DNA of 64,000 bases, from NCBI GenBank assembly GCA_030220185.1, contig JASPKZ010010223.1, positions 62,001 to 126,000 of the forward strand, given 5' to 3'. Of the stretch, positions 22,851-34,324 are shown piece by piece (the first letter of the stretch is position 1; each line of letters starts with the position of its first letter). Below the pieces are notes generated by a model. That model saw only the letters and a program-made list of their open reading frames with translations, was not told the origin of the DNA and searched no databases. The translations under genes and the position numbers were made by a program. The stretch is from Diploptera punctata. Taxonomy: Eukaryota > Arthropoda > Insecta > Blattodea > Blaberidae.

Positions 22851-22905
<55 letters not shown>
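22503..22905 (-). repeat. SINE-A inserted in a TA/TG microsatellite
   Basis: A TA run (22503-22540), then SINE-A on the minus strand (about 22541-22850, B box GGTTCGATCCCCGATCG), then TA and a TG run (22863-22900). The target duplication cannot be separated from the TA run. Confidence 0.85.
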
Positions 22906-22906
<1 letters not shown>

Positions 22907-23204
22907 ATGTAGTGCCATTCAATTTAGTTATTCAAACAATGGAATCTTAAAAAAATTATAAATTAGCATGGAGTGAATTAGGATAGCATCACAGTTTTTC
23001 TGTCAATCAACAAAATGCTGATTTAAAGTTGTAACTGCAAACTGTCGGATTTATCTGCTTTTTGGCTGTAGAGGTCCTATATGTACTGTCACATATGTGG
23101 CATTTGTCCTTTAAAAGTTAATCGGTAAAAAAAATTAGCATTAATCCATTGTAAACGTAATATTTATAGGTCAATAATATAAATTACTTTTATAACTAAC
23201 AAAC

Positions 23205-25195
23205 TACCTGCTTAACTCACTGGTACTACTGAACCTGTAGGTTAAAGGTCATGCAGACATAAGGTCTCCATACATCTCTATCCTGAGGTTATATTTTTCA
23301 ACCATCCCCTTCATAATCTACTTCTTTCAAATCATGGTTAATGTTATTCTCTCACCTCATTCTTGGCCTATCTATTGAGTGCTTTTCCTCAGGTTTTTCT
23401 AAATGAGCAAAATGTTCCTCTTTCATTTTCTATTTGTGCCAGTCCTGCCCATCGCAGTTTACAAGACTTAATTTTACTCATTAGTTTTGGTTTCCAATAA
23501 TGAACATGTAGCTTACTGTCTATGTAGTTGTCTTCATTTGTCTCTCTGTCCCAATTTCTTAGTTTTACTGAATGGTGTGTACATGTTGGCCTTTAATATC
23601 TCCTCGTTGTAGCCTATAAATACTACATCATCAGCATAAACGAACAGATTATTAATATACCATTGAGTTGTAGGCTCTCATCCTCTAAAAGATTTGATGG
23701 CATGCTCTAGTACAAAATTAAATATTAGAGGAGATGGTGCATCTCCTTGCTTTAACCCATTGTGAATTTCAAAAGTATCTGAAAATTTTTTTGCCTACAT
23801 GCTCTATATTCTTTGTGCCCTTCAGACACGTTTGAGTAAGTCTAATGTTTTAGAAATTTCGAACTCCAGCAAGATACTGTATAACTTCTCCAGCTTAATT
23901 GAATAGTATACATTTTTGAAGTCTACATATACAGTAGTTGATGCATATTACCGTTTTATATTCCCATTTATTTCCTAAAATTTCTCGAATACTAAAAATC
24001 TGGTCTATTATAGACCTTTTTCTTCTAAATCCACATTGATCTCTTATTACATTGTCTATATAGAGAATAAGTCTGGATGCTAATGTATTTGTTAGAATTT
24101 TGTACGAAGTTGAAAGTAATTAGATGCCCCTGTAGTTGTAGCAATCAGTTTTATCTCCTTTGTTATAGATTGGTACAATAATCAATTCTTTCCATCCATT
24201 TGGAATAGTCTCTTTTCCGAAATTATACTAAGCAATCGATATAACTTCTCGATCAATTTTTCTTTCCTTGATTTTATCAGTTTTGCTGGGATTCCACCCG
24301 TGCCTAATGCTTTATACATCTGTAATTTTTTTATTGCCATTTCAACCTCTTACGCACTTAGTTCTGAGACTAATATTTCTGCTGTCTGTAAATCATCTTC
24401 TTCAATATTGTATTGTACATGCACATTTAATAACTGATTAAAGTAATTTTCCCCTCTATTTAATATACTTCTAGAATCTGAATTCATATCCCCATTTTCA
24501 TTACTAATTATGTTTGTTCTAGCCTGAAACCTTTTCCTCTCTATTCTAATTCATTGATATAATTTCTCTGATATACCTATTTTTTTACATTTATTTGAAG
24601 ATTATTTATCTTCTCTCTCAAATATTCCTTCGTTTTACTTTTTAAAAATCTACTGATTTCTAGTCTGATGTTACCCAATTGTTCTAAATTTACTTAATTT
24701 GGCTCATGTAATCAATTCATTTTTGTTTATCATGTTGACACATTCCTCGTGAAACCATTTCTTGTTTTGCCTCTTTTTAAAATAACCCACGCTTTTTGCT
24801 GCTGACAATTTAATAGTACCTCTTAATAGTCTCCCATTCTGTTTTCTTATCAGTTCCAGCATTGGTTGGCACATTTTCATCTGGACATTCCAGTATTTCA
24901 AAGCTATTAGCAATTCTGATGTGGTAATCTTGCTGCAGTTTATATCATTTTTCAAGTTCTTTATGTAACATTTTTCAGAATCAGCTTTAGCATTTGTTCC
25001 TTTCATAAGCAATAACCATTCTGATTTTCACCCTGACCAGATGATGATCTGAGTTGCAGTCTGTCCCTCTAACTGATTTAAATAACTTTCATAATAGCCT
25101 TGCTCTTGTTGAGTTGATGGAAGTTTCTGATTAATTCTGTAGTTAACTGCATGTACTATGTCTGAAGCATTGTATTCTGTAGAAGTCTTACAACT
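23205..25195 (-). mobile_element. LINE with endonuclease end and reverse transcriptase, dead
   Basis: The longest retrotransposon piece in the window. In minus-strand order: end of an AP-like endonuclease domain (SDHHLVRVKIRM near 25060-25020); a linker ORF (24704-25012) with KKRQNKKWFHEECVN, typical between EN and RT; the RT domain with QCGFRKRSIIDQIF near 24050-24005, a KQGDAPSPLIFNFVLEHAI segment near 23760-23690, and the catalytic YADD at 23639-23628; then the LINE-X C terminus to about 23205. Multiple stops and frameshifts; not functional. It would belong to the jockey-like group by layout, which is an inference. Confidence 0.85.
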
Positions 25196-25395
25196 TCTTG
25201 TATGGAAACCAGAGTAAAAGCACCCATATGTGGGCCAAAAATGAGGTGGGAGAATAACATTAACCATGGTTTGAGGGAGATGAATTTGACAGAGAATGAT
25301 CAGAAAAAATCACTTAAGTTATGAATATATGTAGAGTTTATTTCCATTTGTTATGAACCTCTGGGTTTCATAGTGCCAATGAGTTACGTAAAAAT
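25196..25395 (+). mobile_element. LINE-X 3' end, head-to-head with the LINE above
   Basis: Carries CTTGTATGGAAACCAGAG, GGTGGGAGAATAACATTAACC and the 3' close ATAGTGCCAATGAGTTACG in + orientation, directly abutting the minus-strand LINE at about 25195. The inversion may reflect twin priming or two separate insertions. Confidence 0.7.
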
Positions 25396-25671
25396 CCCAT
25401 AACAGCCAAACCATTTTTGGAATTACCTTTGTAAAATTATCAGCTTATTGTCTTGTATCATATACTGTGAATTTTATGCTTTTCCTTGAAAAACACTGTG
25501 TATTGGTTACTTATATTCTATTAGATATTAATCTTCTTTCTTTATTAAGATAATTATGTTATTTATCTTATGATGATTGAGACATTATACAAACATTTTC
25601 TCTAGAGTAAATCACTTTCATGAGTTTCCCAGTCTGAATCTGTAGCGTTGTTAAATTTCAATTAAAATTTA

Positions 25672-25673
<2 letters not shown>

Positions 25674-25703
<30 letters not shown>

Positions 25704-25709
25704 TTTTTC
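25674..25709. repeat. CTT microsatellite and T run
   Basis: Simple repeat of TTC units (25674-25694) followed by a T run. Confidence 0.9.
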
Positions 25710-25935
25710 CTCCAAGAGCCACTTAACTTTTGACTAAGTTAAGTGTGTTTCATTCTTATTTACATGTAGTTATGTATCTTAGGCATACCATTATCATATC
25801 TGTAGTTACTTATTTTAATTTTTAATGAATTGTGAGTTGATGATTAGAATAATTATAGATTGTGGTTTAATTAAAATGTAATGCACCATTTGTCCTCAAT
25901 ACTGAGGAAAACCACAATAAAAACCTCTAGTCAAG

Positions 25936-26116
25936 TAACCTATTTATTAATTAAATTATTTTCAATCTGATCATCTTACCTCAATATTAATGTTGATTTG
26001 TTCTTGGACATGTTTCAAAACAACATTAATATTGAGGTAAGATGATCAGACTGAAAATAATTTAATTAAAATAACCTCAAAATATCACTTCCTAAAATTA
26101 AATATTAACCTATTTA
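25936..26116. mobile_element. Short PLE foldback with target-site duplication
   Basis: Element 25947-26105 between TAACCTATTTA copies (25936-25946, 26106-26116). Arms of about 60 bp keep the border GATCATCTTACCTCAATATT and the last part of a hammerhead (TTTC, ACATGT, C on the minus strand), but the core is deleted. Same subfamily as 30420-30640 and 42112-42508. Tail on the right. Confidence 0.8.
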
Positions 26117-26325
26117 CTAACTCATTAATTGGATTTGTCTTTTTATTTTCACATTATCACTTAGGTTTTTTATATCTTTTTTATTTATGTATTTGATCAT
26201 GTAAAAATGCTGAATTTTATTAAAATTTAGCAAGGGTATTTAGAGCGATTTTTATTATGAGATGTAATTTATTTGACTTCAGTCACATTAATTATTTAAT
26301 AAATTATTATTTATGTTTGTTACAG

Positions 26326-26501
26326 AAAGAGAAAACAGAAATTAAAACAGGACATGGAGACACCTGTGGATAATCGTGGAGCCAGTTTAACAGTTGGCCC
26401 CAGAGGGCCTATGCTTCTGCAAGATATTACATTCCTGGATGAATTAGCCCATTTTGACAGAGAACGAATTCCAGAAAGAGTAGTTCATGCCAAGGGTGCT
26501 G
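26326..26501 (+). CDS. Cat: Catalase exon a (active-site His)
   Basis: Acceptor TTTGTTACAG before 26326, donor GTACGT at 26502. The frame enters with one base and leaves with one base (Gly split G/GT). Encodes the N-terminal arm ([19 protein letters not shown]), then RGPMLLQD and [14 protein letters not shown], which holds the distal His that drives peroxide cleavage. The Met at 26356 is inside the exon and is not the likely start, because the reading frame is open to the acceptor and animal catalases have more residues upstream. Confidence 0.93.
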
Positions 26502-26764
26502 GTACGTATTAAATTACTAAAAAAAACAAAATATATGTGTATTTCAATTTGCTTTTCTCTTCAAGTTCTGCGCATGGGGGATAGAACATGTTGATGTGAT
26601 CTATTTTCAATTTGTACACCATTTTACCAAACTGCATTACATAGATATTTACTTATATGGTGGTATACAGAATGTAGGGTGAGTGTTCATATAGTGCAAG
26701 TAGCCTACATTGTTTAAAGGATGATAATGATGATGGAAAACAAAATGTTTAGGACATTGGCCTA

Positions 26765-27300
26765 ACTAATTCACTGGCACAATTAAACTCGGGGATTCAT
26801 GGCCATACAGACATAAGTTCTTCATTCATAAATCTCTATCATGAGCTAGTATTTTCCAATCATTCCCAGTATAATTTATCTCTCTTGAAATCTTAGTGTC
26901 CACCACTGTTGTCTCGAGGTAGCATGCTGCCTTGTCACGCAGTAGACCCAGTTTGTTTCCCAGTTGGGACAGGCTCCTGGGCAAGTTTCTTTTTGGCATT
27001 TTCTTTTCCTGTAAGAAAAATGTCAGAGCTTAGGGCCCAACGGTCACCAAAAATCATCTGGCCATCATCACCATCCTTATCATCATCATCCTCCTTCATT
27101 GGTGTGGAAAGCAATGAGAAGCTACCACACCTATAATTCCCTAGTAAAGCTGCAAAGCATAGCATGAAAATTATATAATTGCAGGGAAAGACCTGCCCTC
27201 ATGCAGAATTACTATGAATGGAAGGAAATCATGGTTAATGTTATTCTCCTATCCCATTCCTGACCTATCTACTGGGCACTCTCCTGCTTTACTTATCCAG
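26765..27300 (-). mobile_element. LINE-X fragment split by a SINE-A
   Basis: A minus-strand LINE-X 3' end (26765-26890 and 27226-27300) interrupted by SINE-A in + orientation (about 26891-27221; head TAGCATGCTGCCTTGTCACG). A short GAAATC duplication flanks the SINE. Lies 260 bp inside the first visible catalase intron. Confidence 0.8.
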
Positions 27301-28284
27301 GACTATTTTTATACATATATTTGAGCATTTTATATGGGCAGGGGAGACAGTGACCCAGCCCAATATAGCGAGAAAGTTGAAGTTATTTATACTTTGTCTC
27401 AATATTTTTATTGACAGTGAATTGTAATTATGAATTTTTAATTGGTCCACCAAGTACATAATATTAATAATGAAATATTAACTCTATTTAATTATAGTGT
27501 TTATAGTGAAATTACTTTTTGTTTTGTCAAATAAGGAGTTGATGTGCTTCTGTAAATACCCTTACTACCTTTAACTTTTTTAGGAATTATTCAACCAGCA
27601 TAAGGAGTTAAAATTACCATCATCGATAAAATAAGTTTTAAGTAATTTAAGCTCCCTTAAAGGAAATAAATTCACTCTCTTTGAGGATATTAAAATTATA
27701 CTTATCTTAAATTTGTTTCATGAGTACTGGTAATTGTAACTATTTATTCTGGTCAAATATGAATGTTTTACATTATTATTTTTTATAATATAATTTTTTA
27801 TATATAATTTGTTCTTCAGTGAGAAGTATTAAATTAATAATAAAAACATCAAAGTTTTACATTATTTTATTAAATTTTATTAATAGGAAGTGAAAAGTAG
27901 TACCAGTACATTTTTGTAGGTCATATACTTGTTGCAAATACAAAGAGTAGTAAAATTGTGTCAAATGTTAAATAGAACTGACTGGCCAATATAAAACCTG
28001 TTTTAATACAAGATGATCTTCATTGTCCACTTACTTGCAGATTAAATGTAGTACAAACATATAAGAAACCTTAGTTTAAACTATTACATTAGATCTGAAA
28101 GTTAATTATTTGAAAATATTTCTAAAAATACTAATAAGTGAATGCTTAGGAAATTCATTAATACTGTCATTAAAATTACTGTGGCTCAAAATATTGGAGC
28201 TGTAATTCTGTTATTTGTGCAATTCTAATGTTTTAAGATATTTTTTTTTGTATATTTCCTAATTAATTAAATCTGAACTCCATG
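27301..28284. other. Catalase intron sequence, nothing recognised
   Basis: AT-rich intronic DNA with no recognised repeat or RNA. Confidence 0.5.
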
Positions 28285-28605
28285 GCACAACTGAACTCTA
28301 TGACCTACTGGATGTTGGCCCTAAATTACATATACCATTTATAGAGGAGGACAATCATCAGTCACTATAGGGGTGACATGTGGCCATCACATTGAGTCAT
28401 CAGCCATTACAGCTGTTTTTCTCGATCTGCACCAGGTACTTACTGTAGCTGCCCAAATTCCTCATGATCTGGGTGGATACTTGTTCCATACTGGCCAAAA
28501 TTCTGTGAGATAATTTCTTCTGCCATGGGGACTCGAACCTGCCCATGTCCTATAGCTCTGTGCCAAGGCTTGATGTGTTAGTCTATATGGCTAAGGATAT
28601 GGGAC
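28285..28605 (-). repeat. SINE-B copy, decayed
   Basis: Body from CTACTGGATGTTGGCC through GGGGTGACATGTGG to the head region GACTCGAACCTGCCC and GCTCTGTGCCAAGGC. Many substitutions; no duplication visible. Confidence 0.75.
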
Positions 28606-28756
28606 TCGCTATTAAAAGAAAGTAGAAAAATATACAAATCAATGAAGTTAAAACAGTTGTTTTAATAGCATTCCATTTAAGCAATGACTAATACATATTT
28701 TATATTATAAATATGGTGAGTTTAGGTTACTTTGAGCTCAACTTCTCACTTCATTT

Positions 28757-28865
28757 AAAGGCATTTCTCACATTTTTTTTTGGAAAAAATCCAACATATA
28801 TATTTCTCTCAGCCATTTCTCACATTTTTTTTGTTGAAAAAATCCAACATATATATATATATCTC
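28757..28865. repeat. Two-copy tandem duplication, about 58-bp period
   Basis: CATTTCTCACATTTTTTTT and AAAAAATCCAACATATATAT occur twice in a row. Confidence 0.8.
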
Positions 28866-29084
28866 AGATAATAATTATTTACTTATTGAAACAAATGTGT
28901 TTTTCCATTTTTTATTTGAATTTATGTAGTTGGGATGGTGACATAGAAAATCCCTATTTTTACCTAAACATGAGATGAGGTGAAAGATATGAAATAAAAG
29001 AATAAAGAGGAAGGGAAGAGGAGTGGAATAGAATTTGGGAAACAGGAGAATCCTTAGAAAAAACCAAAAATCCTGGTGTGGCCC

Positions 29085-29185
29085 ACTACCATTACTCCTC
29101 TGAACCACCAGGATTTGAACCTGAAATCCCAATCGGGACATCAGAGTGCACTAGCCATGCTTTTACTGAGTCAGCTATGTATCAT
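29085..29185 (-). repeat. tRNA-like SINE head
   Basis: Reverse strand has TGACTCAGTAAAAGCATGGC and B box GGTTCAAATCCTGG, spaced like Pol III promoter boxes. Not a credible tRNA gene: the arms do not pair well. Confidence 0.5.
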
Positions 29186-29869
29186 ATTAAACTGACAGAA
29201 AATGAACAAAATATGGAGTTGTATAAAATAGATATCAATTTATCAAAAAATGAGAATATTTTATTTTTATGGAAACCAATAAAATATTGGTACTCACCTC
29301 AATTGAGAAATTTTAAGAAGATATTTTAATACATTGTAGGTTTAAATTTTATTAAGAATTACTTGTCCTATTTTAAGATAAGAATTTCTTATCGTGGGAA
29401 TATATGAAAAGCTTTAAAGTATTTACTAGAAATTTACATTTGATAAGAAAACTGTTCAAGGTAAACTTTCTTATTTGTAAAGTAATCTAAAAGTCAGTAT
29501 AGTAGAGTGTCTGCTATATTTGAATCACAGCATTGTGTTAGTATTATTTATTCTTAACACTTTTAAATCATGAATTGTACACAACAGATAAGGAAATACT
29601 AGTTTAAATAAGTACCATACTTAAAATCAATAATGTAACCAAATACGTGGAGAACATTCCAGTGAAATATCACTATACTGACAAACAAAACAAAATATAT
29701 GCAAGTTTGGTGACTCCTTACATTCTTCTTCCATTTTTCTCCTTACACAGCAACATATTATTCTTCTTCTAAAGCAAATATGCTTTATTGGTGAAACCAT
29801 TATTCTTTTCTTTCAGCTACTCATTTAATTTTTTTATAGTCTTTGCACCCTATAATTTTTATTGCAAAC
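29186..29869. other. Catalase intron sequence, nothing recognised
   Basis: AT-rich; no recognised feature. Confidence 0.5.
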
Positions 29870-29883
29870 TTCCAAAAGGAAGT

Positions 29884-30423
29884 AAACACTATGGTGTTTT
29901 TATTATTGATTTAACATTTCTCACTGAAAGATAAATTATATTTGAAGAGAAAAATTTTTGCCTAGCCCAAGACTCTAACCCGGGACCCTTGGTTTTCCGG
30001 GCCAAGTGCTCTACCAACTGAACTACCGAGGCGAGTTACGATCTAGACGCAAATTTTTCTCTTATATGTCTCGGTCTAGGCGAAAATTTTTCTCTTCAAA
30101 TATAATTTATCTTTCAGTGAGAAATGTTAAATCAATAATAAAAACATCATTTGAAGCCTTACTAGCTTTATAAAGTAATGTTAAATTCCCAATAAATGTC
30201 TTCTTAACTAAGAAGCCGCCATTTGCAAAGATAGAAGCAATGGTTTCAAAAGCATTTGGCGATAGGGAATTACAACGTATATAAGAGAAAAATTTGCGTC
30301 TAGATCGTAACTCGCCTCGGTAGCTCAGTTGGTAGAGCACTTGGCCCGGAAAGCCAAGGGTCCTGGGTTCGAGTCTCGGCTAGGCGAAAATTTTTCTCTT
30401 CAAATATAAACACTATGGTGTTT
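29884..30423. repeat. SINE-E inverted pair with 16-bp target-site duplication
   Basis: Insert 29900-30407 between AAACACTATGGTGTTT copies (29884-29899, 30408-30423). It holds one tRNA-like unit on the minus strand (about 29966-30041) and one on the plus strand (about 30313-30387), each with A box TAGCTCAGTTGGTAGAGC-like and B box GGGTTCGAGTC-like. The anticodon loop reads CCGGAAA on the + unit. CTCTTCAAATATAATTTATC follows each head as the SINE body. The two heads point outward from a shared middle. Confidence 0.85.
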
Positions 30424-30471
30424 AAATTATTTTCAGTCTGATCATCTTACCTCAATATTAATGTTGATTTG

Positions 30472-30515
30472 TTCTTGGACATGTTTCAAAACAATTGTTT
30501 TATCGTCAGCTTGTC
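30472..30515 (-). ncRNA. Hammerhead ribozyme motif
   Basis: Reverse strand: core CUGACGA (30509-30503), extra U, stem II AAAAC/GUUUU with loop AAUU, GAAA (30487-30484), self-complementary stem III ACAUGU, cleavage after C (30478). Stem I begins with a single G-C. Antisense to catalase. Confidence 0.72.
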
Positions 30516-30642
30516 CAGACGATAAAACAGAATTGTTTTGAAACATGTCCAAGAACAAATCAACATTAATATTTAGGTAAGATGATCAGACTGAAAATAA
30601 TTGAATCAAAATAACCTCAAAATATCACTTCCTAAAATTAAC

Positions 30643-30745
30643 TATTACTATGATGTTTATTTTAATTATTGTGAGGGATTTTGACTCACCTCTTATATTT
30701 TTAAAAAATGAGGGAAGTTAAAATCCCTAACTTTTAATAATTCCA
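30643..30745. mobile_element. Very short foldback with PLE borders
   Basis: ACTATGATGTTTATTTTAAT at the left and an imperfect inverted repeat GGGATTTTGACTCACCTC / GAGGGAAGTTAAAATCCC around 30689-30738. The PLE-type border ACTCACCTC is present, but no hammerhead. Confidence 0.55.
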
Positions 30746-30934
30746 AAATAGTCTTCCATGGTCTTTCTTTTAATTTTCCCCCTATATTTTGACTTCAAAA
30801 ATTGTTTCAAGGACATTATTATGAGTAATCTATGGTCAAAAATGATGTTTTCAATTGATTTTGAAGGTTGGCTTACCTCTATTTTATCTAGTACCTATTG
30901 GTTTGCTAATCATAAAATGGTTATAAAAAAAGTT

Positions 30935-31145
30935 GGTGTGATCCCACTATAGGCCTCAGGAGACGCTGGGGTGTAGGAGGTTAAGGATTCCACTTTTCTA
31001 AATAATCAGTACGAGATGTTAGTTGGGTTGTTAGCCTTGCATGATGGCTGTCTGTCTTTATCTCCAGAAATTATTTCAATTAGAGACTTAGTTGACCTCA
31101 GGGCCATGGTTCTGCCAGAAGGTTGAGGCCAGTTTTTTAGAATGT
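30935..31145 (-). repeat. SINE-C remnant
   Basis: Reverse-oriented body, from GTGTGATCCCACTATAGGCC to GCCAGAAGGTTGAGG. The tRNA-like head is missing. Confidence 0.7.
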
Positions 31146-31380
31146 GATAAATTTTCCACCGATGCCATGACCTCAGAAGACTGGAAGAAGCCGAACTATG
31201 AACTACGACACCTTATGACCCAGCTAGCAGTACATGGCTTCCATCACAGACTGTGCAAAACGTAACCGTTTCATGACCCGGGATCAGAATGCATGTGCGA
31301 ACAATGTGGCATGTCATGTGAGAGACACCATGTGCTAAAGTACAAAAACATAGGAACCATCTTCGACCGGATTCTGTATT
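31146..31380 (+). mobile_element. LINE C-terminal fragment
   Basis: Translates to DWKKPNYELRHLMTQLAVHG, then FHHRLCK, then CEQCGMSCERHHVLKY with a Cys/His cluster like the end of jockey-type LINE ORF2. Stops interrupt it. Confidence 0.6.
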
Positions 31381-31639
31381 TGATATATAAATTAATATAG
31401 ATTACCTGCTCTTTGCACATGGTGTGCTATACATTATTAATCATTAAGAATATTTTTGTTAACATAAAAAAGGTGTAAACTTCAATGGATTCCGGCCCAT
31501 TGGTGCGAGTGACAGGCAATGACACAGACCGCTTTTCTGGCCAAGAAGGTAGACAAAATGTGTTTCGAACCCACTTCTACTACTTCCAGTTTTCCTTTCA
31601 CTCTATCAAAAGAATTAATCTCACCATAAATATATCAAT

Positions 31640-32290
31640 AAACTTAGAGGAGAATACACCACCAAAACATCTGGAATGCGAAAATTTACATGATAATGAC
31701 ATTACAACATTACAACATTACAAAGAAAATCTGCAGTAGCAATATTCAGACTGCTAACGGGACATGACTGCCTGAATAAACACCTACACAGAAAGATAAA
31801 TTATATTTGAAGAGACAAATTATTTGCCTAGACCTAGACTCTAACCGGGAACCCTTGTCTTTCCGGGCCAATGCTCTAACCAATCTGAGCTACCTAAGGC
31901 GAGTCATGATCTATGATGCATTTTTTTTCTCTGAAATACATTGATAATATTGGCATCTAGATCGTGTACTTGCCTCGGTAGCTCAGTTGGTAGAGCACTT
32001 GGCCCAGAAAGCCAAGGGTCCCGGGTTTGAGTCTAGGTCTAGGCAAAAATTTTTCTCTTCAAATATAACTTATCTTTCAGTGAGAAATGTTAAATCACTA
32101 TAATAAAAACCTACAGACTTGGCATAACAGATTCACCTAAATGCCCTTTTTGCAATTTAAATGAAGATATGGAAAGAAACCATCTCCTCCATTGTCCAGC
32201 TTTTGTAGAAGATACCAACCTTTCTGCTAAATATTGGAGTGCAAGAGAGCGAATGATTTCATTATCAAGTGCTCGACATTAGATACCAAC
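31640..32290 (+). mobile_element. LINE 3' end with ACCAACC tail, split by SINE-E
   Basis: Reading across the insert gives FRLLTGHDCLNKHLHRLG, then CPFCNLNEDMERNHLLHCPA and a stop after SSARH, followed by the tail GATACCAACCAACC. The CxxC and HxxxxC residues are the C-terminal zinc-like motif of jockey-type LINEs. The SINE-E pair sits at about 31791-32107. A second copy of the same tail is at 36670-36805. Confidence 0.75.
31791..32107. repeat. SINE-E inverted pair inside the LINE
   Basis: One minus head (about 31830-31912) and one plus head (about 31972-32045). The flanking LINE sequence CACCTACACAG / AACCTACAG looks like an imperfect target-site duplication of about 12 bp. Confidence 0.75.
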
Positions 32291-33629
32291 CAACCACCTC
32301 ATATTTTTTTTACATTCATGTAATGTTACAACAACGTTTAATGTTTATACTTGTAATGAATAATATACAATCAGTGATACACAACCGCACCTGTTTGAAG
32401 TATTTGAATACTAAGATTTTCAGGAATTCCTAATCAATTGATTACCTTACAATATGTTCTTGTGGAATTTTTATTATTATACTTTGTTTTTCTGTTCATG
32501 TTCTAAGTCGGTACTGTCCAACTGGCAACCCATGGTCTTATGCAGTGTATGAAATAATTTTTGTGACCCTAAAAAAATTATTTTGGCTTAATTTTAGTAG
32601 ATTTTTTTTGTATATATAAACTAATTTTTGATGTATGTTGGCATGTTGGTTGGTGTCTAATGTGCTGCATCTAACACTGAAGTCATTAGCATTGATATTG
32701 GCATGTTGATTATCTTTCTTTCTTTGGACCCTGTTATGTTTAGTAGTAGTTCTTGTTACTCTTCTTGGAAGCATAAGCCCTTTGTGAAATCATACTCAGT
32801 TTTTTTGCCAAATTCCCCTGATATGTTTGTAAAAAAATTGCGTACAAACTAAGAAAAGATGGACAGCACTGCTCTAAATTTGTCATAAGTAATGCCACGA
32901 GTGATTTCAAATTTATCTAGAGAATTTGGAAATCAAGAATGGCATTTGTTAGGACTATTTAACGAATAAAATTAAGCTCTTTACTAAAAAATAATTATTT
33001 GAATATAGTTACCAATGTTTTTAAATATTTATATATTTAATGTAAATGGCATTGTTTGAAAACAAATCAGAAATGTGAGGTTATGTTCATTCACTGCTGC
33101 TTGATCATATTATTTATTGCCAAATAAGATCACAATATTGTAAGAGTGCACCCAAGTGGAGAAATAATGAAACACATCAAACTATATATCATAATCAACA
33201 TTATGGGTTATTCATTTATTTTTTTAGTAAACAACTCAGTAAAATCAAGGAATGTTTTCATTATTTGCTATATTCAATGTATTTGTTGGAGAAAAATAAT
33301 GCTTTGACTTGTTCAGAACATTAAAATGCGGGTGATGATAAAGAGAAATCGATAAAGAGCGAGGTGAAACACAACTGTCATTGGTTGTAAAACAAAATTC
33401 ATTGAAACGTGACTGGTCATTGACTAGCATTTGTGGCATGAGTTAAATAGTCATATTTAATTAATTTTCATTTTAGTGTCAACAAAACATTATGAAATTC
33501 CATTAATAAATTATTGTTTTAACGAAAAAGGTTGGTAAATATAAAAAAATTAACTCTTAAATTTTGTCTGTTGTAGAGCAATAAAAACTAGTTTGTTTAT
33601 ATAAGTGAATCAAAAATAACTGTAACATC
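32291..33629. other. Catalase intron sequence, nothing recognised
   Basis: AT-rich; short chance frames only. No repeat family was recognised. Confidence 0.5.
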
Positions 33630-34155
33630 TCACATCATAAAACTCTGTGATTCTCACAGGATGAGTTTCAGTAGCCATTGCTTCTATCATCAGCCAAAAC
33701 TCTTGACTGTCGAATTTCTGCCGTCAACATCAACTTTCAAATTGCCATCTGGTGTCAATTTGATGGACTTTGATATTAAATCTTAATTTTTTTTTGTCCA
33801 ATGCCACCAGGTTGTCTTTTATGACATTTCTGGTTTTCTCCCCTGGCATTGGTGGAATTGTAATCCATAAATCTTAAAATTGTAATCTTAAAATATAGGT
33901 CCATGAATTTCATAGTTCCTGGTAAGCAAGATTTGATCTCAAAGTTCATCAAATCGACATCAGACGGCAGTTTGAAAGTTGAAGGTGATAGTGTAAGTTC
34001 AACATTTGGAGTTTGGGCTGATGATAGAATTAATGGATTTTGAATCTACTCCTGTGAGAATCATGGAGTTTTAGGAGGTGATATGTGAAAAGTTATTTTT
34101 GACTCACATATATAAATTGTGAATTGCCTCATAATGTTAATTCCCATCATAGAAT
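33630..34155. mobile_element. PLE foldback, diverged
   Basis: Outer arms (33640-33710 and 34010-34090) are inverted and contain hammerhead-like strings; inner parts carry fragments of the endonuclease tail in both directions and a GCCACCAGGTTGTCTTTTAT segment shared with the SINE-A subfamily copies at 43199 and 52640. Right border GCCTCATAATGTTAATTCCC. Confidence 0.7.
33651..33700 (-). ncRNA. Hammerhead ribozyme motif, partly decayed
   Basis: Reverse strand: core CUGAUGA (33693-33687) intact, extra U, stem II AGAAGC/GCUACU with one mismatch, GAAA, stem III ACUCAU (pairing lost), C. Core is intact but stem III is poor. The + arm copy near 34020 has lost GAAA. Confidence 0.5.
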
Positions 34156-34324
34156 TTTTATTAAATGAGTTTTAATACTTAATTATAATATGTGAATTGT
34201 TGAAATGTTTTCCCTAAAGTTGGTAATAACTGTTAGACATATGATAATATTCACTAGGATTAAAAATAGAATTATATGTAGCCTACATTAAATTATTTTT
34301 TGAAGAAAACCATTTTTTGAATTT

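Larger units (their letters stand above)
29870..30642. mobile_element. PLE foldback split by a SINE-E pair
   Basis: The PLE left end (GGAAGTAAACACTATGGTG at 29878) continues at 30408 after a SINE-E insertion. The foldback proper (30424-30600) has arms with TCTGATCATCTTACCTCAAT borders and ends on the right with CCTCAAAATATCACTTCC. The left arm has an intact hammerhead; in the right arm the palindrome centre has replaced core position U4 with A (CAGACGA at 30516-30522). Confidence 0.8.

Noticed and set aside
26356..26358. Catalase start codon at the ATG in exon a
   Set aside because: The frame is open upstream to a good acceptor, and animal catalases have a longer N-terminal arm. A start here is possible only if no upstream exon exists.
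30313..30387. A real tRNA gene (also the similar units at 36170, 37043 and 38798)
   Set aside because: A and B boxes are good, but the units are repeated with SINE-E bodies, the anticodon arm is irregular and lacks U33, and copies carry random substitutions in paired positions.
30516..30552. Functional hammerhead on the + arm of the 30424-30600 foldback
   Set aside because: Core reads CAGACGA with U4 replaced at the palindrome junction.
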